A DNA stretch of 64,000 nt. Source: Arthrobacter celericrescens (lineage in GTDB: Bacteria > Actinomycetota > Actinomycetes > Actinomycetales > Micrococcaceae). Location: assembly GCF_003614925.1 (NCBI RefSeq), contig NZ_QYLP01000015.1:1-64000 (forward strand), given 5' to 3'. Under the pieces are notes generated by a model. The model saw only the letters and a program-made list of their open reading frames with translations. It ran no database searches and had not been told where the DNA came from. Made by a program: the position numbers and the translations under genes. Shown here in pieces: positions 10,438 to 24,259 of the stretch. Positions within the stretch are counted from its first letter, which is position 1. Each line of letters begins with the position of its first letter.

Positions 10438-11253
10438 CTAGACCGCGGTGATGTGGCTCTCGAACCTGACAATGTTAGCAAACTCGGCCGGGTCGAGGCT
10501 GGCGCCACCCACGAGGAGTCCGTCCACGTCGGCTTCGGCCATGATCGCTGCGGCGTTGTTGGCCTTGACGGAGCCGCCGTAGAGGAGGCGGGTGCCGGCG
10601 GCCACGGCGTCGTCGAACAGGGAAGCCAATTCCGCGCGGATGGCGGCACACATTTCCTGGGCGTCTTCCGGACCTGCGACCTCGCCCGTGCCGATGGCCC
10701 AGACGGGCTCGTACGCGACGACGAGTTCATTGGCCTGGTCTGCGGTGAGGCCTTCGACGCCGGCGCGCAGCTGGGCGAGCGTGTGCTCCACGTGGGTGCC
10801 GGCCTGGCGGATGTCGAGGCCTTCGCCGATGCACAAGACCGGGGTGACCTCGTGGCGGAAGGCAGCCTTCACCTTGGCGTTGAGGACCTCGTCGGACTCG
10901 TTGTGGATGGTGCGGCGTTCGCTGTGGCCCACCAGGACGTAGGAGCAGCCGAGCTTGTTGAGGAACTGGCCGGAGATGTCGCCGGTGTAGGCGCCGGAGT
11001 CGAACTGGGACAGGTCCTGCCCGCCGTAGACGACCTTGAGCTCGTCGCCCTGGACGAGGGTCTGGACGCCGCGGAGGTCGGTGAACGGCGGGAAGACGGC
11101 AACCTCAACCCGGCTGTAGTCGTGCTTGGCGTCGGACAGGGTCCAGGCAAGCTTCTGCAGCAGGGTGATGCCCTGGACATGGTCCATGTTCATCTTCCAG
11201 TTGCCGGCGATGAACGGCGTGCGGACGAAGTTTCCGTTGGCAGAGGTTGTCAC
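10438..11253 (-). CDS. tpiA: Triose-phosphate isomerase
   Basis: Interconverts dihydroxyacetone phosphate and glyceraldehyde-3-phosphate. The (beta/alpha)8 signature residues are all visible: the GNWKMN lysine, the VLVGHSERR histidine, and the catalytic glutamate in [12 protein letters not shown]. 271 residues. GTG start with GGAG upstream. In the operon between pgk and secG. Confidence 0.98.
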   Translation of the reverse strand: MTTSANGNFVRTPFIAGNWKMNMDHVQGITLLQKLAWTLSDAKHDYSRVEVAVFPPFTDLRGVQTLVQGDELKVVYGGQDLSQFDSGAYTGDISGQFLNKLGCSYVLVGHSERRTIHNESDEVLNAKVKAAFRHEVTPVLCIGEGLDIRQAGTHVEHTLAQLRAGVEGLTADQANELVVAYEPVWAIGTGEVAGPEDAQEMCAAIRAELASLFDDAVAAGTRLLYGGSVKANNAAAIMAEADVDGLLVGGASLDPAEFANIVRFESHITAV

Positions 11254-11351
11254 GTGTGCTCCAAAGAAGTAGTGAAAAGGGAACCGGCAAGGTGCTGCTC
11301 CAAATAGAGCGGCACCTTGCCGGCCTGGTGCCTGCTGGCGGGTGTTGCTGC

Positions 11352-12578
11352 CTAGCGGTCGAGAACGCTCAGGCCCGGGAGTTCCTTGCCTTCAAGGTAT
11401 TCCAGGCTGGCGCCGCCGCCCGTGGAGATGTGGCCGAACTGCGAATCCTCGAAGCCGAGCGTGCGCACGGCCGCGGCAGAGTCGCCGCCGCCGACCACGG
11501 TGAAGGCTTCGGTTTCCGTCAGCGCCTGCGCGATCGCGCGGGTGCCGGCGGCGAAGGCCTCGAACTCGAAGACGCCCATGGGGCCGTTCCAGAACACGGT
11601 GCGTGCGCCCTTGATCTGTTCGGCGAACAGGGCCGCCGATTCCGGTCCGATGTCCAGGCCGATGCCTGCGGCACCGAAGGAGCTTTCTTCGATGGCGTCC
11701 GCGGCGACGGTCTCGTGCTCGGCGTCAGCGGCGAAGCGGCTGACGACGACGACGTCGACCGGGATCACGAAGGTGGTGCCGGCGTCGGACGCGCGCTTGA
11801 GGTAGTCCTGGACCACCGGGATCTGGTCTTCCTCGAGGAGGCTGCTTGCCACCTTGTGGCCGGCGGCGGCCAGGAAGGTGAAGAGCATGCCGCCGCCCAC
11901 CAGGATGGTGTCGGCCTTGCCCAGGAGGTTGTCGATCACGGCGAGTTTGTCCGAGACCTTGGAACCGCCGAGGACCACCACGTAGGGACGCTGGGTGTCG
12001 GCCGTGAGCTTGCGCAGGACCTCGACCTCGGTGCGCACGAGGTCGCCCTGGTAGGACGGCAGGCGGGTGGCGACGTCGTAGACGCTGGCGTGCTTGCGGT
12101 GCACGGCACCGAAGGCATCGTCCACGAAGGCACCGTTGTCCCCGGTCAGGGCCACCAGCTCGTCGGCGAAGGCGCCGCGCCCGGCGTCGTCCTTGCTGGT
12201 TTCGCGGGCGTCGAAGCGGACGTTCTCCAGGACGAGCACTCCGCCGTCCTGCAGGCCGGCTGCGGCCTCCTTGGCGGCGGTACCGACGGTATCCGCTGCC
12301 AGGGCGACCGGGAAGTCAGCCAGTTCGGCGAGGCGCGCCACGGCGGGCTTCAGGGAGTACTTGTCTTCGGGAGCGCCCTTGGGGCGGCCGAGGTGGGCGG
12401 TTACGAGCACACGGGCACCGGCGTCCGAGAGCTTCTTGAGGACCGGGAGGGAGGCCTTGATGCGGCCGTCGTCGGTCACTGTAGAGCCGTCGAGCGGCAC
12501 GTTCAGGTCACTTCTGACGAGAACGTACCGCCCGCGGACACCTTCAGCGATGAGTTCGTTGAGGGTGTGAGATGTCAT
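11352..12578 (-). CDS. pgk: Phosphoglycerate kinase
   Basis: Transfers phosphate from 1,3-bisphosphoglycerate to ADP. N-terminal [10 protein letters not shown] (substrate site), [18 protein letters not shown] in the middle and a C-terminal GGGDSAAAV nucleotide loop are all present. Length 408. It starts only 9 bp after the gap stop codon, so it is co-transcribed, and lies about 100 bp before tpiA. Confidence 0.98.
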   Translation of the reverse strand: MTSHTLNELIAEGVRGRYVLVRSDLNVPLDGSTVTDDGRIKASLPVLKKLSDAGARVLVTAHLGRPKGAPEDKYSLKPAVARLAELADFPVALAADTVGTAAKEAAAGLQDGGVLVLENVRFDARETSKDDAGRGAFADELVALTGDNGAFVDDAFGAVHRKHASVYDVATRLPSYQGDLVRTEVEVLRKLTADTQRPYVVVLGGSKVSDKLAVIDNLLGKADTILVGGGMLFTFLAAAGHKVASSLLEEDQIPVVQDYLKRASDAGTTFVIPVDVVVVSRFAADAEHETVAADAIEESSFGAAGIGLDIGPESAALFAEQIKGARTVFWNGPMGVFEFEAFAAGTRAIAQALTETEAFTVVGGGDSAAAVRTLGFEDSQFGHISTGGGASLEYLEGKELPGLSVLDR

Positions 12579-12587
12579 GTGTCTACC

Positions 12588-13652
<1,065 letters not shown>

Positions 13653-13759
13653 CTAACAAATCCCGCACGTCATTGGGCAGAAGTGATTATCAGATCGGAG
13701 GGCGACCAGCCACGTTGCTGAAGGCTGACGACGCCTTCCGTGACCTATCTTACGTTCAA

Positions 13760-13795
13760 GAAAGCCCGCCCCTGCAACTGCAGGGGCGGGCTTTC
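13760..13795 (-). terminator. sodA terminator
   Basis: A 17-bp perfect inverted repeat (13760-13776 and 13779-13795) whose minus-strand transcript ends ...GGGCTTTCTTG. It sits about 67 bp beyond the sodA stop and upstream of the gap promoter region. Confidence 0.85.
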
Positions 13796-13861
13796 CGCCA
13801 TTTGGGCGAAATTCACGCGAATGTGAAGTTTGTTACACCCGCGTGTATTCCGGATCACGCA

Positions 13862-14485
13862 CTAGAGGACGATGAGTCCCGTGGCGTTGGCGCGGGCTGC
13901 TTCGAAGCGCTTGGCGACGTCGGCCCAGTTGACGATGTTCCAGAACGCCTTGACGTAGTCGGCCTTCACATTGACGTAGTCCAGGTAGAAGGCGTGCTCC
14001 CACATGTCCAGCATCAGCAGCGGGGTGGTGCCGACGGCGACGTTGCCCTGCTGGTCGTAGAGCTGCTCGATCAGCAGGTTGCCGGCGATGGGCTCGTAGG
14101 CCAGGAACGCCCAGCCGGAGCCCTGCAGGCCGAGGGCGGCCGCGGTGAACTGGGCGCGGAAGGCGTCGAAGGAGCCGAAAGCGTCCTCGATGGCGGCCGC
14201 GAGTTCGCCTTCGGGCTTGTCGCCGCCGTCCGGGGAGATGTTGTTCCAGAACACCGAGTGGTTGATGTGGCCGCCGGTGTGGAACGCCAGGTCCTTCGAC
14301 AGGCGGTTGATGTTGGCGAAGTCGCCCTTTTCGCGGGCTTCGGCCAGCTGGGCCAGGGCGTTGTTGGCGCCGGCAACATAGGCGGCATGGTGCTTGCTGT
14401 GGTGCAGCTCCATGATCTTCGCCGAAATGTGCGGTTCAAGCGCCGCGTAGTCGTAGCCAAGCTCGGGCAGTACGTACTCTGTCAC
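13862..14485 (-). CDS. sodA: Superoxide dismutase, Fe/Mn family
   Basis: Converts superoxide to oxygen and hydrogen peroxide. Metal ligands are visible in order: His in ELHHSKHH, His in [11 protein letters not shown], and Asp/His in [12 protein letters not shown]. 207 residues from the GTG at 14485, which has GGAGGG at 5 nt; a frame extension to 14497 is unlikely. The metal cannot be fixed by eye, though Mn is common in relatives. Monocistronic, between the gap operon and whiA. Confidence 0.96.
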   Translation of the reverse strand: MTEYVLPELGYDYAALEPHISAKIMELHHSKHHAAYVAGANNALAQLAEAREKGDFANINRLSKDLAFHTGGHINHSVFWNNISPDGGDKPEGELAAAIEDAFGSFDAFRAQFTAAALGLQGSGWAFLAYEPIAGNLLIEQLYDQQGNVAVGTTPLLMLDMWEHAFYLDYVNVKADYVKAFWNIVNWADVAKRFEAARANATGLIVL

Positions 14486-14540
14486 GAAACCCTCCAATGT
14501 CGTGGACCGTCGGTCCTGTTGCTAACTCTCGTTCTGTTCA

Positions 14541-14562
14541 TCCGGCCGGAGCACCGGCCGGA
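14541..14562 (-). terminator. Candidate whiA terminator
   Basis: A 9-bp GC-only inverted repeat with a 4-nt loop (14541-14549 and 14554-14562) between whiA and sodA. No T-run follows, so it may instead be a leader structure of sodA. Confidence 0.45.
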
Positions 14563-14660
14563 AATCCCTGGGGAGTACTGCTGTTCCCGGCCGACCATCG
14601 GCATAACCGAGGGATCCGCCCGGGTATTTCACCCCGCCGTGTCGATTCTAGGCACGGTGG

Positions 14661-15641
14661 CTATTCGTCCATCATTTCCGGAGTCACATTTGCCTCAGTG
14701 CCCGGGATGTCCAGCTCGGCGGCGCGTTTGTCGGCCATGGCGAGCAGGCGCCGGATCCGGCCGGCGATCGCGTCCTTGGTCATGGGCGGGTCAGCGAGGC
14801 GGCCGAGTTCATCCAGGCTTGCCTGCTTGTGCGCAACGCGCAGCTCACCCGCGTACTTCAGGTGGTCCGGGACGTCGTCGCCGAGGATCTCCAGAGCGCG
14901 GTCCACACGGGCTCCGGCGGCGACAGCCGCCTGGGCGGACCGGCGCAAGTTGGCGTCGTCGAAGTTGGCCAGGCGGTTCGCGGTGGCGCGCACCTCCTTG
15001 CGCATGCGCCGCTCTTCCCAGACCATCAGTGCGTCATGGGCGCCCATCCGGGTAAGGAGCTCGGCGATCGTGTCGCCGTCGCGGATCACCACGCGGTCCA
15101 CGCCGCGCACTTCGCGGGCCTTGGCCTGGATGCCGAGGCGGCGGGCCGCGCCCACCAGGGCGAGGGCGGACTCGGGGCCGGGGCAGGTGACTTCCAGCGA
15201 GGAGGAACGGCCCGGCTCGGTCAGCGAGCCATGGGCGAGGAAGGCGCCGCGCCAGACAGCTTCGGCGTCGGCGGCGGAGCCGTTCACGACGGCGGACGGC
15301 AGCCCGCGGACGGGTCGGCCCCGGCCGTCGAGCAAGCCGGTCTGCCGGGCGAGGGCCTCGCCGTCGCGCACCACCCGGACGACGTAGCGGCTGCCGCGCC
15401 GCAGTCCCCCGCCGGAGACGACGATGATCTCGCTCTGGTGGCCGTAGACCTCGGCGATGGCGGCGCGCAGCCGCCGGGCCGTGGAGGCGAGGTCGACTTC
15501 GGCCTCGATGACGATCCGGCCCGAGATGATGTGCAGCCCTCCGGCGAAGCGCAGCATGGCCGAGACTTCGGCTTTGCGCACGGAGGACTTCTTGATATCC
15601 AGCCGGGAAAGTTCTTCCTTGACCGACGCGGTCAGTGCCAT
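14661..15641 (-). CDS. whiA: DNA-binding protein WhiA
   Basis: WhiA combines an N-terminal LAGLIDADG-like domain with a C-terminal helix-turn-helix. It controls sporulation division genes in Streptomyces and cell division or chromosome segregation in other Gram-positives. The 326-residue sequence starts [14 protein letters not shown]. Its C-terminal HTH region contains [20 protein letters not shown]. Last of the uvrC-rapZ-yvcK-whiA block, 9 bp after yvcK. The organism is presumably non-sporulating, so the division-related role is an inference. Confidence 0.96.
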   Translation of the reverse strand: MALTASVKEELSRLDIKKSSVRKAEVSAMLRFAGGLHIISGRIVIEAEVDLASTARRLRAAIAEVYGHQSEIIVVSGGGLRRGSRYVVRVVRDGEALARQTGLLDGRGRPVRGLPSAVVNGSAADAEAVWRGAFLAHGSLTEPGRSSSLEVTCPGPESALALVGAARRLGIQAKAREVRGVDRVVIRDGDTIAELLTRMGAHDALMVWEERRMRKEVRATANRLANFDDANLRRSAQAAVAAGARVDRALEILGDDVPDHLKYAGELRVAHKQASLDELGRLADPPMTKDAIAGRIRRLLAMADKRAAELDIPGTEANVTPEMMDE

Positions 15642-15650
15642 GGCGTGTTC

Positions 15651-16667
15651 CTAACTGTTCCCGAAAATATCGTGGTACGCCGCCGCCAGGAGGAGGGGGT
15701 CGTGGACCGGGCGGCGCCGGGACGCACCTACTCTACCGAAGACGACCTCCGCGCCGATGCGCCCGGCGGCCTTTTCGAATGTAGCGACGTCGGACACGGA
15801 TTCCGGATCGGCCAGGACCACGTCCACGCTGAACTCCGGGGCGTACTTGCGCAGCGCGTCAAGGTGGTCGGCCGCGCTCATGCCGGAGGTTTCCTTGGTG
15901 TCCATGGCAAGGTTCATGGTCAGGCACCGCTTGGCGGCGGTGCCCACGAGGGCCTGGCGCATCTCGGGAAGGAGCAGGTGCGGCAGCACGGAGGTGTACC
16001 AGGAGCCGGGGCCGAGGATGATCCAGTCCGCCAGCTCGATGGCCGTGAGGGCGTCGGTGCAGGCCGGTGCGTCCTGCGGGATGAGCCGGACGTCTTCCAA
16101 CGACCCGGCCACCGCGCATTTGGCCTGGCCCGTGATGGTCTGGACGTCGTAGCCGCCGGCGGGCAGCGGGACGCGGACGTCGCCTTCGATGGTGAGCGGC
16201 ACGCTGGACATCGGCAGCACCTGCCCGCGGGCGCCGAGCAGCGCACCGGCCCATTTCAGCCCGGCGACGGTGTCGCCCAGGAGTTCCCAGAGGGTCATGA
16301 TGAGCAGGTTGCCCATGGCGTGGTTGTCGAGCGGGCTTTCGCGGCCTTCCGGGGCCTTGAAGCGGTGCTGCATGACGTCGCGCCAGGTGCGTCCCCAGTC
16401 GGTGTCGTCGCAGAGGGCGCTCAGCGCCATGCGCAGGTCGCCCGGCGGGAGGACGCCGTACTGTTCGCGGAGGCGCCCGGACGAGCCGCCGTCGTCGGCC
16501 ACTGTCACGATGGCGGTCAGCTCGGAGGTGAGGAGGCGCAGCGCGGACAGCGACGCGGCCAGGCCGTGGCCGCCGCCGAGCGCCACCACGGAGGGGGTCT
16601 TGTCCTTCTGGCTACCCGGCGTTCCCTTCGGCGGGATGAGCGGCAGCGGCCCAGTCAGGACCCCCAT
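15651..16667 (-). CDS. yvcK: YvcK/CofD-like gluconeogenesis factor
   Basis: UPF0052 family, related to the CofD 2-phospho-L-lactate transferase fold. YvcK (CuvA in mycobacteria) binds UDP-sugars and influences cell-wall synthesis and growth on gluconeogenic carbon. VVALGGGHGLAASL and VADDGGSSGRLR are the clear family motifs. 338 residues. Its ATG overlaps the rapZ stop, showing tight coupling. Biochemical activity is not established for this family. Confidence 0.93.
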   Translation of the reverse strand: MGVLTGPLPLIPPKGTPGSQKDKTPSVVALGGGHGLAASLSALRLLTSELTAIVTVADDGGSSGRLREQYGVLPPGDLRMALSALCDDTDWGRTWRDVMQHRFKAPEGRESPLDNHAMGNLLIMTLWELLGDTVAGLKWAGALLGARGQVLPMSSVPLTIEGDVRVPLPAGGYDVQTITGQAKCAVAGSLEDVRLIPQDAPACTDALTAIELADWIILGPGSWYTSVLPHLLLPEMRQALVGTAAKRCLTMNLAMDTKETSGMSAADHLDALRKYAPEFSVDVVLADPESVSDVATFEKAAGRIGAEVVFGRVGASRRRPVHDPLLLAAAYHDIFGNS

Positions 16668-17590
16668 TACTCGCGGCCCAGATCGCGGTGGCTGGTGGTG
16701 ACGGTCACGCGCGGATACTGCGCGAGGCGTTTGGAGAGCTCGACGGCGACCGCCACCGAGCGGTGCTTGCCGCCGGTGCAGCCCACGGCGATGGTGGCGT
16801 AGTGCTTGTTCTCGGTGCGGTATCCGTCCAGGACGGGTTCCAGGGCGCGCACGTAGCGGTCCACGAATTCCTTCACCCCGGCGCCCTCGAGCACATAGTC
16901 GCGGACGTCGGCGTCCAGCCCGGTGTGCGGGCGCAGCTGGGGGACCCAGTGCGGGTTGGGGATGAAACGGGCGTCGGCCACGAAGTTGGCGTCCACGGGG
17001 AGGCCGTACTTGAAGCCGAAGCTCATGACGTTCAGGCGCAGCGTCACCGGTCCGGTTTCGCTGAACAGTTCGGTGATGGCGGTGGCGAGCCCGTGGACGT
17101 TGAAGGCGCTGGTGTCCAGGACGATGTCCGCGGATTCGCGCAGTTCCCGCAGCACCTCGCGTTCAGCGGCGATGCCGTCCAGGATGCGTCCGCCGCCCTG
17201 CAGCGGGTGGGGCCGCCGGCCTTGTTCGAAGCGCCGCACCAGGACGTCGTCGCTGGCGTCGAGGAAGAGGACCCGGAACGTGATTCCGCTGGTGCTCAGG
17301 GCACCCAGTGCGGCACGGATCTCGCTGAACAACCCCTTGCTGCGGACGTCGACGACGATCGCGAGTTTCGGGATGGAGCCAGGGGCGTGGGAGACGATCT
17401 CGGCCAGTGTGCCGAGCATCTGGGGCGGGAGGCCTTCCACGACGTACCAGCCGTGGTCCTCAAGCGCGTCGGACGCGGTGCTCCGGCCCGCCCCGGACAT
17501 GCCTGTCACCACCAGCAGTTCCGCTTCGGCAGGCTTGACGGGAACCAGTCCGTCCTGCTCCGCGCCGGATTCTGCCGTTGGTTCTGACAT
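16667..17590 (-). CDS. rapZ: RNase adapter / nucleotide-binding protein RapZ
   Basis: P-loop protein of the RapZ (YvcJ) family; E. coli RapZ directs RNase E to the GlmZ small RNA to control glucosamine-6-phosphate synthase. Walker A VTGMSGAGRST is near residue 29 and the C-terminal GCTGGKHRSV motif is intact. I chose the ATG at 17590, preceded by GGGGGAG; a TTG one codon upstream is less likely. The actinobacterial role is unproven; the yvcK neighbour suggests cell-envelope precursor control. Confidence 0.94.
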   Translation of the reverse strand: MSEPTAESGAEQDGLVPVKPAEAELLVVTGMSGAGRSTASDALEDHGWYVVEGLPPQMLGTLAEIVSHAPGSIPKLAIVVDVRSKGLFSEIRAALGALSTSGITFRVLFLDASDDVLVRRFEQGRRPHPLQGGGRILDGIAAEREVLRELRESADIVLDTSAFNVHGLATAITELFSETGPVTLRLNVMSFGFKYGLPVDANFVADARFIPNPHWVPQLRPHTGLDADVRDYVLEGAGVKEFVDRYVRALEPVLDGYRTENKHYATIAVGCTGGKHRSVAVAVELSKRLAQYPRVTVTTSHRDLGRE

Positions 17591-17677
17591 CAAATCTCCC
17601 CCGTTTTCGAGATGGTCCGTTACCGGAGCCGCTGCGGCAGCGGCCGGTTCCTTCGTTGGCTGGCTTTCCTACCCTAG

Positions 17678-19693
17678 CTAAGATTCGAGGATTTCGCCGG
17701 TGGCCATGTTGATGGCGACGGCGGCTTCGTTGCCTTCGGCTGCCTCGCCCAGATGCCTGCTGATCGCCTCCGCCAGTGCAGGCCCGATGCCCTTGGCCGC
17801 GGTGAGTTCGACGACGGACGCGGCCTTGATCTTCTTGAGCGAACCGAAGTGGGTCAGGAGGGCCTTCCGCTTCGCTTCGCCTAGGCCCGGCACGCCGTCC
17901 AGCGCGGAGACGGTCATGGCCTTTCCGCGCTTCTGGCGGTGGAAGGTGATGGCGAAGCGGTGGGCTTCGTCGCGGATGCGCTGGAGCAGGTACAGGCCCT
18001 GCGAGGTGCGGGGCAGGATCACGGGGAAGTCGCTGTCCGGCAGCCAGACTTCCTCGAGCCGCTTGGCCAGGCCCACCACGTAGACGTCGTCGATGCCGAG
18101 GTCCGCGAGGGCCCGCGCGGCGGCGTTCACCTGGGGCTGGCCGCCATCGACGACGACGAGGTTGGGCGGGTAGGCGAACTTGGCTTTCGCAGGGGCCACG
18201 GCGTCGTCGGCCTGCTGCGTGCCAGGCTCCCTTGCCGGGCTTCCTGCGGGCTCCCCGGCGGGGATCTCGCCCGATTTGGGCGGCTGCGCTGCCTTGTCCT
18301 GCAGGTAGTGCCGGAAGCGCCGGGTCAGGACGTCGTGCATGGCCGCGGTGTCGTCGCGGGCGGCCTCGCCGGTGATCGAGAACTTGCGGTAGTCGGCCTT
18401 CTTGGGCAGCCCGTCCTCGACCACCACCATGGAGGCCACCACGTTGGTGCCCTGGACGTGGGAAATGTCGAAGCATTCGATCCGCAGCAGGGGCACGGGA
18501 AGCTCGAGGGCCTCCTGGAGTTCCTGCAGCGCCTGGGAACGCACGGTGATGTCCCCGGCGCGGCGCACCTTGTGCAGCTTCAGCGCCTGTTCGGCGTTTT
18601 CCCGGACGGTGGACATGAGGGCTGCCTTGTCGCCGCGCTGCGGAACGCGGATGTCCACCTTAGCGCCGCGCAGCCCGCCCAGCCACTCAATGAGTTCGGC
18701 GTGGTTGGCCGGCGTCTCCGGAACGAGGACTTCCCGGGGGATCCGTTCCTGGTACTCGCCGTCCTCGCCGTAGACCTGCTGCAGGAGGTGTTCGATGAGT
18801 TCGGGCGTCGTCACGTCTTCGACCTTTTCGACGACCCACCCGCGCTGGCCCCGGATGCGGCCGCCGCGGACGTGGAAGACCTGCACCGACGCTTCCAGGT
18901 CGTCTTCGTGCAGGGCGAAGACGTCTGCTTCGGTGTCCTCCGAGAGCACCACGGCGTTGCGTTCGAACACCTTGCGCAGCGCGGCGATGTCGTCGCGGAC
19001 CCGGGCGGCGCGTTCGTAGTCGAGTTCGGCGACGGCCCCGGCCATTTCCTTCTCCAGGCGGCGGATGAACCTGCCGGCTTCGCCGCCCATGAAGGCGCAG
19101 AAGTCCTCCGCCAGCTGCCGGTGCTCTTCCGGTGTGACACGGCCGACGCACGGGGCGGAGCATTTGTCGATGTAACCCAGAAGGCACGGCCGGCCGCTCG
19201 CCTGGGCCCGTTTCAGGACTCCGGCGCTGCAGCTGCGCACCGGGAAGACCCGGAGGAGGGTGTCCATGGTTTCCCGGATGGCGCCGGCAGTGTAGGGGCC
19301 GAAGTAGCGGGTGCCCTTGCGCCGTTCCCCGCGCAGCACCTGCACGCGGGGCAGCTTCTCCCCCATCGTCACGGCGAGGTAGGGGTAGCTCTTGTCGTCG
19401 CGGAAGACGACGTTGAAGCGGGGCTTGAATTCCTTGATCCAGGTGTATTCGAGCTGCAGGGACTCCAGCTCGCTGGCGACCACGGTCCACTCGACGCTGC
19501 TCGCGGCGTGGACCATGGCATGGGTTTTGGGCAGGAGCCCGGCGGGGTTGGCGAAGTAGGAGTTCAGCCGGGAGCGGAGGTTCTTGGCCTTGCCGACATA
19601 GATGACCCGGCCGTGCGGGTCCCGGAAGCGGTACACGCCCGGCGTCGTCGGAATTTCGCCCGTCCGGGGCCGGTAACTCGCTGGATCTGCCAC
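17678..19693 (-). CDS. uvrC: Excinuclease ABC subunit C
   Basis: Makes both incisions in nucleotide excision repair. N-terminal GIY-YIG nuclease ([10 protein letters not shown] ... [14 protein letters not shown], residues 16-43), central UVR segment ([14 protein letters not shown]), RNase H-like C-terminal nuclease ([14 protein letters not shown]) and terminal helix-hairpin-helix repeats are present. 671 residues. A proline/alanine-rich insertion of about 35 residues precedes the RNase H-like domain. The GTG start lacks an SD and has TAGACT 6 nt upstream. Confidence 0.97.
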   Translation of the reverse strand: MADPASYRPRTGEIPTTPGVYRFRDPHGRVIYVGKAKNLRSRLNSYFANPAGLLPKTHAMVHAASSVEWTVVASELESLQLEYTWIKEFKPRFNVVFRDDKSYPYLAVTMGEKLPRVQVLRGERRKGTRYFGPYTAGAIRETMDTLLRVFPVRSCSAGVLKRAQASGRPCLLGYIDKCSAPCVGRVTPEEHRQLAEDFCAFMGGEAGRFIRRLEKEMAGAVAELDYERAARVRDDIAALRKVFERNAVVLSEDTEADVFALHEDDLEASVQVFHVRGGRIRGQRGWVVEKVEDVTTPELIEHLLQQVYGEDGEYQERIPREVLVPETPANHAELIEWLGGLRGAKVDIRVPQRGDKAALMSTVRENAEQALKLHKVRRAGDITVRSQALQELQEALELPVPLLRIECFDISHVQGTNVVASMVVVEDGLPKKADYRKFSITGEAARDDTAAMHDVLTRRFRHYLQDKAAQPPKSGEIPAGEPAGSPAREPGTQQADDAVAPAKAKFAYPPNLVVVDGGQPQVNAAARALADLGIDDVYVVGLAKRLEEVWLPDSDFPVILPRTSQGLYLLQRIRDEAHRFAITFHRQKRGKAMTVSALDGVPGLGEAKRKALLTHFGSLKKIKAASVVELTAAKGIGPALAEAISRHLGEAAEGNEAAVAINMATGEILES

Positions 19694-19699
19694 GGGTCC

Positions 19700-19705
19700 A
19701 GTCTA
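19700..19705 (-). promoter_or_regulatory. Leaderless -10 element of uvrC
   Basis: TAGACT (TANNNT) ends exactly 6 nt before the GTG start of uvrC. With no SD in the gap, transcription probably begins at the start codon. Confidence 0.6.
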
Positions 19706-19734
19706 GTAAGGGAAACCGTGTCCCGCCGCCAGGG

Positions 19735-20403
19735 CTATTCGGCGCTCTTGCTCTGGTTGTAGCCGGCAGCGCGTTCCTGCCCGCTCAGCTCCGCGATGGC
19801 GTCCATGATCCGGTCCGTGACCTCGCGGCGCGCCGGCAGGGAGTGGTCCGGGCCCGTCTTGTCGAAGTACAGCGGCTCCCCCACCTTCATGGTGAAGTGC
19901 TGCGGACGGACGGCGTTGGTTTCGATCGACTGAAGCTTGTCCGTGCCGATCAGGCCCACCGGGACCACCGGGGCGCCGGTGGTGAGGGCGAGCCAGCCGA
20001 CGCCGGTGCGGCCGCGGTACAGCAGCCCGTCGCGGGATCGGGTGCCCTCCGGGTAGATGCCGATTCCGCGGCCGGCTTCGAGGATGTCCAGCAGGGTCTT
20101 GAGCGCCTGCACGCTGGCCGCCTGCTCGCCGCGCTCCACCGGAATGGACCCAACGGCCTGGAAGAACGCCTTCATGGCACGGCCCTTGAAGCCCTTGCCC
20201 GTGAAGTATTCGGCTTTCGCGAAGAATGCCACACCGCGGGGCATCAGCGCCTGGACGATCACGCTGTCGAGGAAGGAAAGATGATTCGGGGCGACGATGA
20301 ACGGGCCGTCCTTGGGCACGTTCTCCAGGCCGATGACCGTGGGCCGGCAGGTCCCGGAGATCAGTCCGCGGGTTGTCCAGCGGATGACATCAAAGGCTTC
20401 CAT
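19735..20403 (-). CDS. 1-acyl-sn-glycerol-3-phosphate acyltransferase (PlsC family)
   Basis: Lysophosphatidic-acid-type acyltransferase of phospholipid synthesis, membrane associated. The catalytic NHLSFLD (NHX4D) motif is near residue 40, the FPVERG-like SIPVERG block near 87, and EGTRSRDG (acceptor phosphate binding) near 119. 222 residues. It overlaps the upstream HAD gene by 14 bp, so the two are translationally coupled. The exact acyl acceptor cannot be told from sequence. Confidence 0.9.
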   Translation of the reverse strand: MEAFDVIRWTTRGLISGTCRPTVIGLENVPKDGPFIVAPNHLSFLDSVIVQALMPRGVAFFAKAEYFTGKGFKGRAMKAFFQAVGSIPVERGEQAASVQALKTLLDILEAGRGIGIYPEGTRSRDGLLYRGRTGVGWLALTTGAPVVPVGLIGTDKLQSIETNAVRPQHFTMKVGEPLYFDKTGPDHSLPARREVTDRIMDAIAELSGQERAAGYNQSKSAE

Positions 20404-21124
20404 CGTTCTGCACCTCGCTCAGCGCCGCCGCACGGACAACGTCCAATTCTTCAATCTTCTTCCGCAACTCGTCCGTGGTGTGGACCACCGCGACGGCGCC
20501 GGCTTCTTCAAGCTCCCCGTCCGGTGCGAAGCCCCAGCGGACTCCGACGCAGTCGAGGCCGTTGGCCATGGCCCCTGCGACGTCCTGGTGCCGGTCCCCG
20601 ACCATCACCGCGCACTGGCCGCCCAGTTCGGCGAGGGCCGCGCCCACGATCTCGACCTTTCCGGGGGGCACGCTCCTGCCGGACGGCAGCACGGCGTCCG
20701 GGGATTCGTCGTCGGACGATCCGCAGATCGCCGTGAAGAACCCGGCGATGCCGTGGTGCTCCAGGACGATCCTGGCCAACCGTTGCGGTTTCTGAGTGGC
20801 GACGGCGACGGGCCGGCCGGCGGTGGAGAAGTGGTCCAGCAGTCCGTGGATGCCGGGGTAGAGCCGGCTGGCGGCGATCCCGGTGGCCAGGTAGTGGGCC
20901 CGGTAGCGGGTGATCGCTTCCTCGACCAGCTCCGCGGGGACGCCGGCGATGGTGCCCAGGGAGTCGCTGAGCTTGGGCCCGACCATTGAATCCAGGGTTT
21001 CCTGGTCCGGGACGGGCAAGCCCATTTCCCCCAACGCGGCGGCGATGCCGCCTGTGATTCCGCCGGCAGGATCGACAAGGGTGCCGTCCAGATCGAAGAT
21101 TACGGGCACCGATGTTTGAGTCAC
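20390..21124 (-). CDS. HAD-family phosphatase (phosphoglycolate phosphatase-like)
   Basis: Haloacid dehalogenase fold: motif I FDLDGTLVD at residues 10-18 with nucleophile and acid/base Asp, a helical cap, motif II Thr in VAVATQKP, and motif IV MVGDRHQDV. 244 residues, matching Gph/YhfV-type phosphatases. Substrate is unknown; phosphoglycolate or nucleotide monophosphates are possible. GTG start, overlapping plsC downstream. A perfect 16-bp palindrome lies 19 bp upstream of the start. Confidence 0.88.
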   Translation of the reverse strand: MTQTSVPVIFDLDGTLVDPAGGITGGIAAALGEMGLPVPDQETLDSMVGPKLSDSLGTIAGVPAELVEEAITRYRAHYLATGIAASRLYPGIHGLLDHFSTAGRPVAVATQKPQRLARIVLEHHGIAGFFTAICGSSDDESPDAVLPSGRSVPPGKVEIVGAALAELGGQCAVMVGDRHQDVAGAMANGLDCVGVRWGFAPDGELEEAGAVAVVHTTDELRKKIEELDVVRAAALSEVQNDGSL

Positions 21125-21143
21125 CGGGTTAGTTTCTCACGAG

Positions 21144-21159
21144 TTCAGGCATGCCTGAA
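21144..21159. promoter_or_regulatory. 16-bp perfect palindrome upstream of the HAD-plsC operon
   Basis: TTCAGGCATGCCTGAA is fully self-complementary and sits 19 bp before the HAD start, where a repressor would block transcription. No regulator is identifiable. Confidence 0.4.
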
Positions 21160-21168
21160 ATTCACATT

Positions 21169-21225
21169 CCGGCCGGGGAATACTCCGGAGTGCGTCGGAC
21201 GCGCGACACCGGGTTCCCCGGCCGG
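21169..21225 (-). terminator. Cloverleaf-like terminator after uvrA
   Basis: Outer perfect 12-bp stem (21169-21180 with 21214-21225) enclosing two further inverted repeats, 21182-21191 (10-bp palindrome) and 21192-21202 (5-bp arms). It starts 5 bp past the uvrA stop, so it most likely ends uvrA transcription. Confidence 0.6.
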
Positions 21226-21230
21226 GGAGC

Positions 21231-24161
<2,931 letters not shown>

Positions 24162-24167
24162 CCACTA

Positions 24168-24173
24168 ATGCTA
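24168..24173 (-). promoter_or_regulatory. Leaderless -10 element of uvrA
   Basis: TAGCAT (TANNNT) ends 6 nt before the uvrA GTG. There is no SD in the intervening TAGTGG. Confidence 0.6.
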
Positions 24174-24174
24174 A

Positions 24175-24190
24175 TCGAAAACTTCTTCGA
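24175..24190. promoter_or_regulatory. LexA (SOS) box-like site on the uvrA promoter
   Basis: TCGAAA-ACTT-CTTCGA matches 10 of the 12 specified bases of the actinobacterial SOS box TCGAAC-N4-GTTCGA. It is centred just upstream of the uvrA -10 element, where bound LexA would block RNA polymerase. UvrA is a classic SOS gene in many bacteria. Confidence 0.6.
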
Positions 24191-24259
24191 ATTTCCATGT
24201 GTGCCTGGCCACCCATGCCGCACTGCCGAAGCAGGGTCCGACGGCGGCCCGGACCGCGG

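Noticed and set aside
17939..19762. 607-codon open frame antisense to uvrC
   Set aside because: Shadow of uvrC, which has complete nuclease domains.
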